Positions 1 through 9,130 of a DNA stretch of 64,000 bases are shown piece by piece. The stretch covers positions 54,124 to 118,123 of the forward strand of contig NZ_UWYY01000023.1 in the NCBI RefSeq assembly GCF_900608595.1. Direction: 5' to 3'. The notes below the pieces were generated by a model. The model was not told the origin of the DNA. It saw nothing but the letters and a program-made list of their open reading frames with translations, and did not search any database. The position numbers were made by a program, and so were the translations under genes. Source of the DNA: Promicromonospora panici. GTDB taxonomy: Bacteria > Actinomycetota > Actinomycetes > Actinomycetales > Cellulomonadaceae. Numbering within the stretch: position 1 is the stretch's first letter; each line of letters begins with the position of its first letter.

Positions 1-1
1 T

Positions 2-601
2 GCACGGGACATGTGGGGCGAGGCCAAGAACTTCATCCATTTCGTCAAACCCACGACATTGAAGGTCTCAGCAGGCAGCCACGTCGTCATTACTCGTCGC
101 GATCTGGTCCAACGCATCGTCCATGACTTCACCAGCCACTATGTGAACCTCATTGACGAGTTCCGATCCGGAGGCTACTACCCGGCGAACAACACCTGCG
201 AGATCCGGGTTACCGGGTTGGACCACCCAGAAGACATCGGTATCCCAGGGGCAGCGACCGCCGCCCTCTCGGCAGTCGCTCCCGTTGAAGGACGCCCCGA
301 GCTCGACACAGCCGTCTGGCTCGACGTCTTGAACCTGCCCGGCAGCCCCCGAACCAACGACATGTTCATGCGGCTCGAAGCCTGGTTCCACGAGCTCCCG
401 GCCGAGTTCGGCGTGGCCCGCCCCGAATGGGCGAAACGGTTTGCCACCTCGGTTGATGGGTCCTGGACCGACACCGAGGCCTTCCGAACAACGATTCCGA
501 GCACTATCACCGGCTGGGACAAGGCGCTGGCGGCTTTGGACCGTTGGGATCCACACGGCGTGTTCCGCGCAAAAGTGCACGATCGCCTCATGCCCCGATA
601 G
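2..601 (+). CDS. FAD-linked oxidase, C-terminal part (cholesterol oxidase type II-like), truncated by window edge
   Basis: The reading frame is open at the left edge and ends at a TAG at 601, so only the C-terminal 199 codons are present. The stretch with NNTCEIRVTGLDHPEDIG, followed by a Trp/Phe-rich region, resembles the substrate-binding cap of vanillyl-alcohol-oxidase-fold cholesterol oxidases (Brevibacterium type II) and related secreted FAD oxidases. The FAD-binding domain would lie outside the window. The gene sits just outside the island boundary, so before insertion it probably faced sufT tail to tail. The exact substrate cannot be read from this fragment. Family assignment is from memory of the family and is moderate. 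Confidence 0.6.
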   Translation, partial: ARDMWGEAKNFIHFVKPTTLKVSAGSHVVITRRDLVQRIVHDFTSHYVNLIDEFRSGGYYPANNTCEIRVTGLDHPEDIGIPGAATAALSAVAPVEGRPELDTAVWLDVLNLPGSPRTNDMFMRLEAWFHELPAEFGVARPEWAKRFATSVDGSWTDTEAFRTTIPSTITGWDKALAALDRWDPHGVFRAKVHDRLMPR

Positions 602-679
602 CGCCCGCCCGGTACACGATGGAGTGCACGACGCTGTTCCACTCGTCGCGCATCTCCCGCGGCGCCTGCCCGCTCCTCG

Positions 680-696
680 ATCCTCAGACGTTGAAC
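680..696. repeat. attL core, left copy of 17-bp direct repeat
   Basis: The sequence atcctcagacgttgaac is identical to 24587-24603. There it encodes, on the minus strand, the last residues (FNV) and TGA stop of sufT plus four bases beyond. At this end it stands alone without the rest of the gene, as expected for the displaced end of an attB site. The 602-679 stretch left of it would be the original downstream flank of sufT. Confidence 0.8.
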
Positions 697-742
697 TGTG
701 CGTACCGGTCCTGACCTGGTGGTCTATCTCCTGCGCGAACGG

Positions 743-762
743 CTGGGACTTCCCTGGGACTT
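743..762 (+). repeat. Tandem ctgggactt repeats, candidate integrase arm sites (left)
   Basis: Two copies of ctgggactt start at 743 and 754, exactly 11 bp apart, 47 bp inside the left core repeat. The same GGACTT word with the same 11-bp spacing recurs near the right end (24458-24474), plus one single copy at 24387. Paired same-strand short repeats on both inner flanks are what arm-type binding sites of tyrosine integrases look like. The repeats are seen; the role is inferred. Confidence 0.45.
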
Positions 763-1351
763 GGGACCGGTTGGGGTTTCGAAGTCGCCAGCCGAGAGCG
801 GCCGACGCAGCGAGGGCTCCGGGTGGGGCTGCTCGCCGGTGCGCGCAGAGGATCGCCGCGCGCTCGTTCAGGAGGCCGGTCAAGCCACAACAGACATCGC
901 TGCTTTGGTGTCGCTGGGTACTGCGGGCATCATCGGAGACGGTATCCACCCTTGCGTCCGAACACCTTCTGTTCCGCAGGAAGTTGCTGGGACTGCTCAC
1001 GAGGCGCGTATCGAATCGACCCTGTCCCACCTTGGCGGACAGTCAGAACGGCTTGATTCTGCCATTCCTGGCCTACATAGCCTCACAGTGCCACGAGGAG
1101 GCGCGGTGGGCAACCGTGGGCACCAGTGGGTGCTGCAACTGCGTCAGATCGCGTGTCAGACGACCCGGAGGCGGGCAACTGTGTCACGAACCGTGTCAGC
1201 CAACCGCCTCCGGCGTCGGATGCCTGTGGCGCCAACTCGGTCTATGCCGCTGACACGGCCTCTTCGATCTGGCGGATTCTCATCCTCGCCATGATGCCCG
1301 TAGACAGCGTGGCACTGAAAACGACTAGTCATCGGGTCACAGAATGGATGC
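763..1351. other. No recognisable gene; island left flank
   Basis: About 590 bases with open frames on both strands, but none has convincing protein character: no domains, no ribosome binding sites, and frames rich in Arg, Ser and Pro as expected of random GC-rich DNA. It may hold degraded coding sequence that I cannot identify. Confidence 0.4.
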
Positions 1352-2346
1352 ATGAGCAGCGCATGGCGTCCAACGACTGTCGCGTCCACCATCAAACGCG
1401 TTCGGGTGGAGGTGCCCGAGTGGATCTGGGGCAACAACGTCTCAGGATTCCTTGTCGAAGCCGACCTGCGCCGCTCGAAAGATGCCGGCACGGGCTACTC
1501 CGAGATCCAGACAAGAGAGTCGTACCTGCGCCAGGTTCCGGTTCTCGTCGAATCCGGGCCGGTTCTCTCAGCGGCCGGCAAGCGTCAGGGCAGCGCCGAG
1601 TGGCTGACGTCGTTCGATAACCCGTCGATCGAGTCCTCGGTGTACGAGAAGATCAAGGGCCACCCGTCGTGGAACACGCCACCGGCATCGTCCAGCCCCT
1701 TGGTCGAGATCGTTGAATGGGCACAGCGTGCGGCAACGTTTATTCCTGGCAAGAGGCTCCTTGAGCAGGCCGAGGCTGTCCTGGACGCGTTGACGCACAA
1801 GGTGGTTTTCGAGGACTCGGGCGAGGAGGTCTTCCCCAGGGCGAGCTTGGTCTCCGCCGTTCGCAGTCCCTGGTGCACCGAGTCAAGCTGCTTTCGGTCT
1901 TGCTGCGAGTCACCAATGACGAACGGCTGCGCGATGGCGACCCGGGGGAACTAGGGAAGTTACTGGGGCGAGGTGAGGTCGTGTTCGGTGCCGGCAGCGA
2001 GCTCACTAGCGGAGTGATGATGTTCGACGCCTACCTGCTGCCGCTGATGGCGGCCCTGACGCCGCACGCGTGGGGCTTCCCGATCGCTCGCATAGAGGGC
2101 ATCCTCGTCTGCTCGTTCGGCAGGGCTGTATCCGGGACCAGCGAGAGCAAGTCGGGTCTCCTCGACACGCTCTACATACCGGGTCGGCACGACCCCGTAG
2201 AGGTCAGGGAATTCGTTGACGCGAGTGCACCCGATCTGGCACTTCACTGGTGGGCCAACGCCCTTAACCGCATGTTCGGCGTTGTCACCGACCCAGTGAC
2301 CTTCGCGAACCGGTCGGATCCCGATGAGCTCCGCCCCAGAAGATGA
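1352..2346 (+). pseudogene. Unknown protein, interrupted by one frameshift near 1865
   Basis: The first frame (1352 to about 1865) encodes a credible soluble protein that turns to Cys/Ser-rich nonsense after the residues ASLVSAVRS. The next frame over continues sensibly from about 1866 (SLVHRVKLLSVLLRV) to a TGA at 2346. Joined, they give a protein of about 330 residues with no signal peptide or membrane segment. The second half contains motifs such as GVMMFDAYLLPLMAAL and LHWWANALNRMFGV. I do not recognise the family. Shape and position in the island suggest cargo of unknown function now inactivated, unless the shift is an assembly error. Confidence 0.55.
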
Positions 2347-2592
2347 ACCTCGACCAGTCGTGTATTTCAAGTGCACCTTGGCCTCGCGCGCCGCACTCTC
2401 GTCTAGATCATGGCGCCAGATATCTCTGAACTCGAGCAACGCCGTATAGATCCGCTCCATCTCCGGTGCGATACCCGACGCCGTGCTTTCGCTGCAACGC
2501 ACGATTCGACATCCCAACGCGAGCATCACACCGGATTGCAGCAAACAACTCGACTCGACTCTGGTCCATGGCTTTCGGCGCACGCCTTCGTC

Positions 2593-3792
2593 CTAGCGGG
2601 CGCACTCGACCCGCCCCGCTACTCGTCCCACACGGCCGCCTCGTCGCCCCTCGACAACGGTCACCAGCGTGGCGATCAGTGCCATGGCGGCTGCGGGAAC
2701 GCCGAGCAGAGTAATGGCAAACCACTCCTGAGACACGCCACCGAGGACACCTCCAATCGCGACGCCGACATAGATCGCTGAGGAGTTGAGCCCGAACAAC
2801 AATGGCGCTGAGGCTGGCGCGATCGTCACTAGCCGGTGTTGCTGCACCACCGAGGCCATCCCGTCAGCCGCTCCCCAGAAGACAGCCCAGACGATCACGA
2901 TCACCAGATGGCCGACGGTGAGCGGGCTGACCGCGAGCAGCACGGTGCCGCCGCCGAGAGCGACCATTGCGACTCCCATCCCTGAGTGCTTGTCCACCCA
3001 GAGCCCGGCGAGGAAGTTGCCGGCCAAGACGCCTAGGCCCCAGGCAAAGAGGATCAGGGTGAGCGCTTGGGGAAACGAGTCGGTCGTGGCGTCGTCGGTG
3101 ATCGCGCCGATGTAGGTGTAGACGGTGTAGTGCCCACCCATGACGAACGCCATCGCAACCAAGATTGTGAGCACCTTGCCCTGGCGCAGCGGCGCGAGGC
3201 GAGCGGTCAGGCCAACGGCTGGGAGTGACACCCTCGGCAACCACACCGAGATTCCCAAGGCCGCGAGCACGCCCAGTCCCGCGACGGCCCACAACGTGAG
3301 TCGCCAATCGACGCTGCCGATCAAGTTGCCGAGCGGCATGCCCAGCGCGGTCGAGAGGGTCAGGCCGCCGATGACCAGGGCCATCGCGCGACCGCGGCGT
3401 TCCTCGGGAGCGATCGCGACAGCCGCACTTGATGCCGACGCCGTGATCGACGCAGCACCCAGAGCAGTGAGAACCCGAGCCGACATCATGGTCGGATAGT
3501 TCGGACTCAACGCTGTCGCGATATTCCCGACAACGAACACGGCTAGCGCGAACTGGAGCGCCTTCCGGCGATCAAAAGCACTCAGCAGCCAACTCAACGC
3601 CGGGGCCGCGACCGCAATTGTGAACGCGAACACGGTCACCAGCTGCCCGGCCGCGGCGACACCCACGTCTATGTCCGCAGCGATGGCCAGCAGAAGACCC
3701 GCGATAACGAACGCGTCGGTCCCGACCGCGAACGTCGCCAGCGCTAGCGGCAGTAGCGGTTTGACCAAGCCCGGCGACCTAGCAGCACTCAT
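2593..3792 (-). CDS. MFS efflux transporter (DHA1 type)
   Basis: This 399-residue protein has about twelve hydrophobic segments and the length of a DHA1 major facilitator. The loop between segments 2 and 3 has SAFDRRKALQFAL, matching the G-x-L-x-D-R-x-G-R-R/K region typical of the superfamily. It resembles drug or purine exporters of the AraJ/PbuE/chloramphenicol-resistance group. It lies 14 bp downstream of a VOC protein on the same strand, and both are divergent from a marR gene. The likely role is export of a toxic small molecule controlled by the MarR protein. Substrate unknown; the class is clear. Confidence 0.85.
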   Translation of the reverse strand: MSAARSPGLVKPLLPLALATFAVGTDAFVIAGLLLAIAADIDVGVAAAGQLVTVFAFTIAVAAPALSWLLSAFDRRKALQFALAVFVVGNIATALSPNYPTMMSARVLTALGAASITASASSAAVAIAPEERRGRAMALVIGGLTLSTALGMPLGNLIGSVDWRLTLWAVAGLGVLAALGISVWLPRVSLPAVGLTARLAPLRQGKVLTILVAMAFVMGGHYTVYTYIGAITDDATTDSFPQALTLILFAWGLGVLAGNFLAGLWVDKHSGMGVAMVALGGGTVLLAVSPLTVGHLVIVIVWAVFWGAADGMASVVQQHRLVTIAPASAPLLFGLNSSAIYVGVAIGGVLGGVSQEWFAITLLGVPAAAMALIATLVTVVEGRRGGRVGRVAGRVECAR

Positions 3793-3806
3793 TCGGGTGG
3801 TCCCGC

Positions 3807-4151
3807 TCAGGCCTGTTGTCCCGGCTCCTGCGAGAGGCTGAACTCCACGCCCTGATCATCGACACAGTGCGCGAACGCGCCGGACGGGATCGTCACGGGA
3901 TCCTCGGCGGTGCCACCCAGTTCGCGTACCCGCGCTACCGCCGCGTGGATGTCTTCGACGGCAAAGAAGATCCGCGGGTGCCGCGACGAGTCCTCGTGGG
4001 GCGCACCGCCCATCGGCGTGGGCCCGTCGATCATCGAGTAGCCCGGAAAGTTCCCCTCGCGGAACGCCCAGCCGAACAGCGAGCCCCAGAACCGTTGGGT
4101 CGCTTCAATATCGCTGCTGGGGACCTCGAAGTACGTGACGTTGCCAGCCAT
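3807..4151 (-). CDS. VOC-family (glyoxalase/bleomycin-resistance fold) protein
   Basis: A 114-residue protein in the usual size for a single-module vicinal-oxygen-chelate protein. The N-terminal NVTYFEVPSSDIEATQRFW and the C-terminal HCVDDQGVEFSL motif are hallmarks of VOC proteins of unknown substrate related to the Streptomyces glyoxalase-like group. It may bind or modify the compound exported by the adjacent MFS protein. It starts at an ATG preceded by a tacctcctga stretch read as aggaggta on the minus strand, a good ribosome binding site. Operators for the divergent MarR protein lie immediately upstream. Confidence 0.85.
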   Translation of the reverse strand: MAGNVTYFEVPSSDIEATQRFWGSLFGWAFREGNFPGYSMIDGPTPMGGAPHEDSSRHPRIFFAVEDIHAAVARVRELGGTAEDPVTIPSGAFAHCVDDQGVEFSLSQEPGQQA

Positions 4152-4164
4152 GATCTACCTCCTG

Positions 4165-4207
4165 ATGTCAGTGTATTGACATCGACTGTATGTCAGACTG
4201 CTGACAT
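4165..4207. promoter_or_regulatory. Two perfect MarR-type operators in the divergent promoter
   Basis: ATGTCA-N6-TGACAT occurs at 4165-4182 and again at 4190-4207, centres 25 bp apart. The second covers the marR start codon and the first lies between marR and the VOC gene start. This is the classic layout for autoregulation plus control of the divergent VOC-MFS operon. The palindromes are read directly; binding by the adjacent MarR protein is inferred. Confidence 0.7.
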
Positions 4208-4649
4208 GGATCAAGAGCCAGTCGGCGAACTGGAACTCTCAGTGGGCTACGTCCTCAAGCAGGTGCATGCCTCGCTACGCTCTGCAATGGACGTGGCCCT
4301 GCGGCCGCTGGACCTGACCGTGCCCCAGTACGCCTGCCTGGAACTGCTCGGGCAGAGCTCTGGACTGTCCAACTCCGAACTAGCCCGCCGCGCCTTCGTG
4401 ACCCGGCAGTCAATGAATCTCGTCCTGCGCCGGCTGCAAGAACGCGGGCTCCTCACCCGACCCGACCAGGCACCCCACGGGCGCGCGTTGCCGAGCATGC
4501 TCACGCGGGACGGGCAGGCGGTCCTACGCCGCGCCAGCACTGCAGTTCGCACCGCGGAGAAGCAGGCGTTCGCCCCCTTGTCCCCAGAACAGCAACTTCG
4601 GCTACGCCGGGACCTCGCAGCGTGCGTCGCCTCCACGCCAAGCAGCTAG
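4206..4649 (+). CDS. MarR-family transcriptional regulator
   Basis: A 147-residue winged-helix protein with the MarR pattern: a long first helix, then LTVPQYACLELL, the recognition region LARRAFVTRQSMNLVLRRL, and a wing ending LTRPDQAPHGRALPSMLT. I chose the ATG at 4206 because it fits the family N-terminus. No Shine-Dalgarno sequence precedes it, so the message may be leaderless, and the start lies within the second operator. The divergent neighbours suggest repression of an export/detoxification pair, relieved by a small ligand. Confidence 0.85.
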   Translation: MDQEPVGELELSVGYVLKQVHASLRSAMDVALRPLDLTVPQYACLELLGQSSGLSNSELARRAFVTRQSMNLVLRRLQERGLLTRPDQAPHGRALPSMLTRDGQAVLRRASTAVRTAEKQAFAPLSPEQQLRLRRDLAACVASTPSS

Positions 4650-5733
4650 GACCTCCGCGCCTGACCGACACACTCCCTCGCGGCCCTGGCGGAGCTGTCG
4701 CTGGGCGCCGGGCCCGGACCCTCCGGCGCGGAGGCGGCCGGTCACCAGTAGCCACCCACGGACGGCTCGCTGACCGGCCAGCTTGACCTCGGGCCGGTCA
4801 GCGTTCATCCCGTACCCCAGGGCCGCGCGACAGGGTCCGCCCTATTGTGGACGCTCCTCGGTTCGACCGACTCTGACCCTGATCTAGCAGCATCGCGCGC
4901 TTGGGCACGCTAGCGCGGACGATCTATCGCGACACACGGCGAGAGATCCAATCCTGACCTCTGGGCTTCCGGCGCGGGCCGCGGCGCACACGGTGGCAGC
5001 GGCGGTCGGAAACACCCAGCAACTGTCGGAAGACCTCGCAGCACCGCTGCTACGACAGGCGTCCGACGCCTACATCCAACGCTTCACGACGCCCGCGGAC
5101 ATCGGCGCGACTGTCCTCACGAACGCCGCGATCATTGCCGGCGTCACAATGCGCGGGGCGACGTCTCAACCTGGCGTCAAACCCCGGCAGCCGCAGGCCG
5201 ACATACCCTCGTAGGCCTGCGAGCCGCACCGCCAACCCGAGGCGAGGAGCCAGAAGGATGCGTACCCGTGACGGCCGGTTGTGCGCCGGGTCGGACCGGC
5301 TCGGCGCCCGCCCCGACCTGGCACACGACGTGGCGTCCCGGACGTTCTGCGCGCGCTCGGCCCCCGCTCAGGCGGTCCGTCGCACTGCCTCGGCTGTCCA
5401 GCCGCAGAACCCTTCCTGGACGGGCACTGTGCGGCCTCCTCGAGGCTGCCCCCGCGCACAGCGTGGCGTCGTCCACTTAGCTCTGGGCTGCGGTGAGTGC
5501 GGGCGCCGTCCAGCGTGCTGTACATCAGGACCGCGTGTTCGGCGATACCGCCGTTGTGAGTGATCACTGCGCCGCCCCTGTCCGTCGGCTGGACGAAGGC
5601 GCCGAGGCCATCACCGGCTTGGGGTGCGGCGTGTACATCTCTTCCTCTGCTGGTACCTGGCCGTTGCGTTCACGGAACGGGCGGACGGCCGTTACGCAAC
5701 TCTGCCCGTGTTCGAGGCGAGCAGCGGTTGGCT
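4650..5733. other. Long stretch without a convincing gene
   Basis: More than 1 kb with only low-quality reading frames, mostly mirror images on both strands and rich in Arg, Pro and Gly. One short plus-strand frame (about 4993-5214) has a segment that could be a worn-down C-terminus of a membrane transporter, but it is too short to support. I see no RNA gene or strong hairpin. Most likely degraded sequence. Confidence 0.4.
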
Positions 5734-6579
5734 CTAGGCGGATAGTCGGAGCGGCGGCCATCCCGCGACGTCGCACTGACCGCGCTCGTTGCTCCCGCTA
5801 GCGACGACCGACCCGTCCGCCCGCAGCCCGAGCGTGTGCCTGGACCCGGCAGCCACCGCGACGATCTCGCACCAGTCGGCGACATCGCACTGACCGGCGT
5901 CGTTGCTGCCGACGGCCACGACTTTGCCAGCCGTGGTGACGGCGACGGTGTGGTAGCTCCCGGCGGCCACTGCCACGACGTCCGTCCAGGCCTCGACCTC
6001 ACACGCACCGCCTGTGCGGTCTCCCACCGCGACGGCGCGTCCGGTGCTGGTCAGGCCGACCGTGTGCAGGTAGCCGGCTGTGACGGCAGTCAAGCCACGC
6101 CACGCGTCGACCGCGCACTGCCCACGGCGATCATTCCCGACGGCGATCGCGGTCCCGTCCGCTCTGAGGCCTACCGAGTGCCAGTCGCCGCACGTCACCG
6201 CGACGATCTCGCGCCACGGGCTCACGTCGCCCGCGCCTTCGGTGAGCCTTCCCACGCCAAGCACGGTGCCGTCGGCACGCAGTCCCAGCGTGCGGCGCCA
6301 CCCCGCAGCGACAGCGGTCACCTCGCGCCAGGAGGTGACGTCGCACTGGCCGTCACCGTTCCAGCCCGTCGCCACCACCGTGCCGTCTGATCGGAGTCCA
6401 ACGGTGTGGGACCGTCCAGTGTTCGAGGCCGTGTGCACGTTGCCTGCCGCCACGCCGATGACATCGAACCAACCATCGGTACGGCACTCAACCGCGTTTC
6501 CCGCACCGGCGGCTACCACGGTGCCGTCCTCGCACAGCCCGAGCGAGTGGCGCGGCCCGGCCGCAAGGAAGTGACCCAC
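5734..6579 (-). CDS. RCC1/BLIP-II-like beta-propeller repeat protein
   Basis: This 281-residue protein is built almost entirely of a repeat of about 38 residues with the consensus VVAVAAGSxHTVGLRADGTVVAVG followed by a short N-x-x-GQCDVxxW linker; about six to seven copies are visible. That is the blade pattern of RCC1 and of the Streptomyces beta-lactamase inhibitor BLIP-II. No signal peptide is seen at the chosen ATG, so it may be cytoplasmic, or its start may be mis-set. The family commonly serves as a protein-binding platform. The partner here is unknown; the fold is confident and the function open. Confidence 0.8.
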   Translation of the reverse strand: MGHFLAAGPRHSLGLCEDGTVVAAGAGNAVECRTDGWFDVIGVAAGNVHTASNTGRSHTVGLRSDGTVVATGWNGDGQCDVTSWREVTAVAAGWRRTLGLRADGTVLGVGRLTEGAGDVSPWREIVAVTCGDWHSVGLRADGTAIAVGNDRRGQCAVDAWRGLTAVTAGYLHTVGLTSTGRAVAVGDRTGGACEVEAWTDVVAVAAGSYHTVAVTTAGKVVAVGSNDAGQCDVADWCEIVAVAAGSRHTLGLRADGSVVASGSNERGQCDVAGWPPLRLSA

Positions 6580-6598
6580 GAGCGCAGCCTAGGCCAGG

Positions 6599-7222
6599 TC
6601 AGCTCGTAGCCTCTTCGACGACACGGACCTCGCCATGTGCGGTCCGGAGGTCGCGAACCATCTCGTGATTGACCCCGTCGACCATCTCGACCCGCACCCC
6701 GGTATCGACGTACCCGCACTTGCGGTAGGCACCCTGCGCGCGGACGTTGTGCTCGTTGACGTGGAGACGCACCTGCTGGACGCCGACAACCCGGAGCCAG
6801 GCCTCCGTCTCCGACAGCACCGCTTGCAGAACACCGCCGCCACGGTGCCCGGGCCGCACGTAGACACCCACGACGGCGGCACGCAGGTGCGGACTGGTCT
6901 CGCCGATGTAGTCGGGCTCCCCCGGTGCCGTCACGCGCGCCGTCACTGTGCCGGAAAGGTCGCCGTGCTCATTGACCGCGACGAACTGCCCCACCGAGGT
7001 GCCGGACGCTGCCATGCGGGTCAGCTCCTGCCAGTAGCTGTCCGGACGCTCGAGTGCGACCTCGATCCTCTCGAGGTAGGCCAGGTGGGCGATCGGGTCT
7101 CGCAGCGCCTCGAGCCGCAGCTCCCGCAAGCTCCGCCACTCCTCGACGCGAACCCTGCGCACAGTGAACGACCCCAACACTTCACGTCCCCTTACTGTCA
7201 TGGCGCAATCGTCGCAGAACAT
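6599..7222 (-). CDS. GNAT-family N-acetyltransferase
   Basis: A 207-residue protein with the GNAT core. VVGVYVRPGHRGGGVLQAVL holds the acetyl-CoA pyrophosphate-binding loop (R-x-x-G-x-G/A) near residue 125. RLHVNEHNVRAQGAYRKCGY is the conserved motif B region. The ATG at 7222 has a GGAG eight bases upstream; a second ATG at 7201 is also possible. It likely transfers an acetyl group from acetyl-CoA to an amine on a small molecule or protein. It is nearly adjacent to the propeller-repeat gene on the same strand (19 bp gap), so the two may be co-transcribed. Substrate unknown. Confidence 0.85.
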   Translation of the reverse strand: MFCDDCAMTVRGREVLGSFTVRRVRVEEWRSLRELRLEALRDPIAHLAYLERIEVALERPDSYWQELTRMAASGTSVGQFVAVNEHGDLSGTVTARVTAPGEPDYIGETSPHLRAAVVGVYVRPGHRGGGVLQAVLSETEAWLRVVGVQQVRLHVNEHNVRAQGAYRKCGYVDTGVRVEMVDGVNHEMVRDLRTAHGEVRVVEEATS

Positions 7223-7270
7223 GTTCGAGCTCCAGGAACGTATCGCCGGCGTCTCGAAATAGCGGACGCA

Positions 7271-7640
7271 TCACTCAGGTGGTCCTCTTGCCCCGAACCG
7301 CGCGGACAGTCGCGACGACCAGCAGCCACCGGACCACGGTCCGCATAAGGACGACCCCGCTCGCGTGCCCATCAGCAAGAACGCCGAGGCGTACAGGATT
7401 AGCGGCGCAGGGTCCTTCAGGCTGGCGGCCACTCCGGCCCGCAGCGAGCCGCTCGGACCTGGCAGGCGACAGAAGTTCCGCGCAGCGGGCGGCAACAAGA
7501 CCGCGAGCAGCGCTCCAAGAGCCGAGAGAGCGGCAACACCAGAGCGCCGGCACGCCAGTCGAGCAGGTCGTTCACCGGGGCGGCGACGAGCCGTCCGGCG
7601 AGCCCGCCGGGCACCGTTTCCAGAGATACATGTTCCCCCG
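7271..7640 (-). pseudogene. MFS transporter fragment with several frameshifts
   Basis: Pieces of a major facilitator of the YnfM type can be read by switching among the three minus frames: ISGN, then GLAGRLVAAPVNDLLDWRAG, then ALSALGALLAVLLPPAARNF, then ASLKDPAPLILYASAFLLMG. Each piece is good transporter sequence but no single frame holds more than one or two of them, and both ends of the gene are missing. This is a relic and not a functional gene. Confidence 0.65.
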
Positions 7641-7819
7641 GCCGCGATTCTGGGCGGGCGGTTCCGATGCACCTCTGGGTACTGGCCTATGGAGCCGCAA
7701 GGACGGCCATGTCGATGCGGTTCCGCCCGGCGCCCGTGCCCACCGCCCACGCTGGCAGTTGATGCCGGGCTGCCCGGACGCGCCACGATCGGCCATTACG
7801 CCGTCGGTTTGCCGGTGAT

Positions 7820-8449
7820 GTGGGGTGGCATGACACTCCTGACCTCTGTATCCGGGAACCCGTCGCGCGCGCCATCCTCGACAAGCTCACCGCATCAGCC
7901 GCGCCGCATGCACCCGTCCCGGCAGATGGGCAGGCGGTGTCGTCGCGGGTGGTGTTCCCGTTGCCGGCCGGCGCATGGATCCGCACCTCGGGCTTCGGTA
8001 TGCGGGACCTCGGCGATACCGGGCATTACAAGCTGCATGCCGGGGTGGACTATGCCGCAGCGGCCGGCACGCCGGTTCTTGCGCTGGCCGACGGCGTGGT
8101 CGCTTCCGTCGAGACCAGCCCGACCGGTGGCAACATGATCGTCCTTGACCACACCATCGCCGGACCCGACGGGACCCAGCATGTGGGCTCGGCATACCTG
8201 CATCTGAGCGACGGCTCCGCCACTGTGACTGACGGGGACAGCGTCGCTGCGGGGAACCAGATCGCTCAGGTCGGTTCGACGGGACGCTCGACCGGTCCGC
8301 ACCTCCACTTGGAGATCAGGCCGGGCGGACCGTACTCCACCGCGGTCGACCCCGAACCGTGGCTGACGGCGTACTCCCCCACCACCCTCGATGGCTCGGC
8401 TGTTGGTTCTCATCAGACCTGCCAGTTTCTCAATGACTTACCAGAGTAG
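7820..8449 (+). CDS. M23 (LytM) peptidoglycan endopeptidase domain protein, probably truncated at both ends
   Basis: The protein carries the zinc-binding motifs of M23 metallopeptidases: HAGVDYAA (His and Asp ligands) around residue 76 and HLHLEI (catalytic and ligand His) around residue 157, separated by the usual distance. M23 enzymes cut peptide cross-links in the cell wall. In actinobacterial conjugative elements such domains form part of larger cell-wall-opening proteins. Here no signal peptide is present, and the last 20 or so residues run into the end of a transposon relic, so the frame is probably a fragment of a longer gene. It may or may not be expressed. Confidence 0.7.
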   Translation: MGWHDTPDLCIREPVARAILDKLTASAAPHAPVPADGQAVSSRVVFPLPAGAWIRTSGFGMRDLGDTGHYKLHAGVDYAAAAGTPVLALADGVVASVETSPTGGNMIVLDHTIAGPDGTQHVGSAYLHLSDGSATVTDGDSVAAGNQIAQVGSTGRSTGPHLHLEIRPGGPYSTAVDPEPWLTAYSPTTLDGSAVGSHQTCQFLNDLPE

Positions 8450-8703
8450 ATGTCATTCCGAGATTTCATTGAGTATCTCCGGCGTTGCAGCCTGCGGCGG
8501 ACAGACCCGCTTAGGATCGTCGTTGGCGTGCCGACAGCCTCTGTTCGGTTTGACTCGCTGCCGCTGACGTACTGCGCGGCGACTGGAGAGCGGGTCGAAA
8601 CCAGCCTGGGGCGGGTCGCTGTCTCGGAGCTGGTGGGCGGTGGGACCTGTTCGGCAGTTCCGCTGGTAGAAGGGCCGCACGTTCTACTCAGGCTGGTACT
8701 GGG
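8420..8703 (+). mobile_element. Relic of a TnsA-type transposon end, copy 1
   Basis: About 280 bp align base by base with 11941-12230: an end starting near TGCCAGTTTCTCA, a spacer, then the start of a TnsA-like endonuclease gene. The protein consensus at this point (VRQFRWYKGRRFYSGWYW) is typical of TnsA-like subunits of actinobacterial Tn7-like elements. In this copy the frame is broken (TAC to TAG in the Trp-Tyr-Lys stretch plus a shift) and the gene stops abruptly at about 8703, where unrelated sequence begins. Confidence 0.6.
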
Positions 8704-8914
8704 CACCTCGACCGACCAGACCCGCACCACCGGAGTGGTCAGCCTGCCCGGTGCGTTCGTCGGCGCGGTCTTCGCCGGGTCGCCGCCGCTGGAGGTTGCG
8801 GGCTTCCAGCTGCTCCTGCTGGCCAGCATCCTGGCCGTCGGCGGGATCCGCGTGGCCGCCCTGGGCTGGAGGCTCGGCGCCCCGGCACATCTGCCGGAGG
8901 GCACCGCCCGGTGA
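8704..8914 (+). pseudogene. C-terminal fragment of a FetB/YbbM-like ABC permease
   Basis: Residues DQTRTTGVVSLPGAFVGAV and the following hydrophobic stretch match the last two membrane segments of the UPF0014 (FetB) iron/metal ABC permease family. The first two thirds of the gene are missing, replaced by the transposon relic at 8420-8703, so this is a remnant. It shares its frame with the relic upstream, which makes a meaningless fused frame of 154 codons from 8450. Confidence 0.6.
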
Positions 8915-9130
8915 GCCTCACCCGGGCATACGAGCCGTCCGCGCTGCCGGACCGGTCACGCGCTGCGCCCACAGCGCAGCATGCTGACCAGGCTGATACC
9001 GCCGGCCGTCCCTAGCACGCCCACAGCGATGTTTCCTGCGGCGTGAACAGGGCCGCTAAAGCCAGGGCAATCAAATCGAGCACACCGCAAATCCCCCCGT
9101 CGTACCTGCACACAACCTGAACAGCGTGGG

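Noticed and set aside
68..1030. A 320-codon minus-strand frame at the left edge
   Set aside because: It lies opposite the FAD oxidase fragment and crosses the island boundary; no domain character.
4993..5214. Short plus-strand frame that might be the tail of a transporter
   Set aside because: Only about 40 residues look plausible, no start signal and no matching upstream segments; too weak to call.
8956..9130. Short minus-strand hydrophobic frames after the histidine kinase gene
   Set aside because: Two overlapping frames each look faintly membrane-like but neither has a ribosome binding site or family match.
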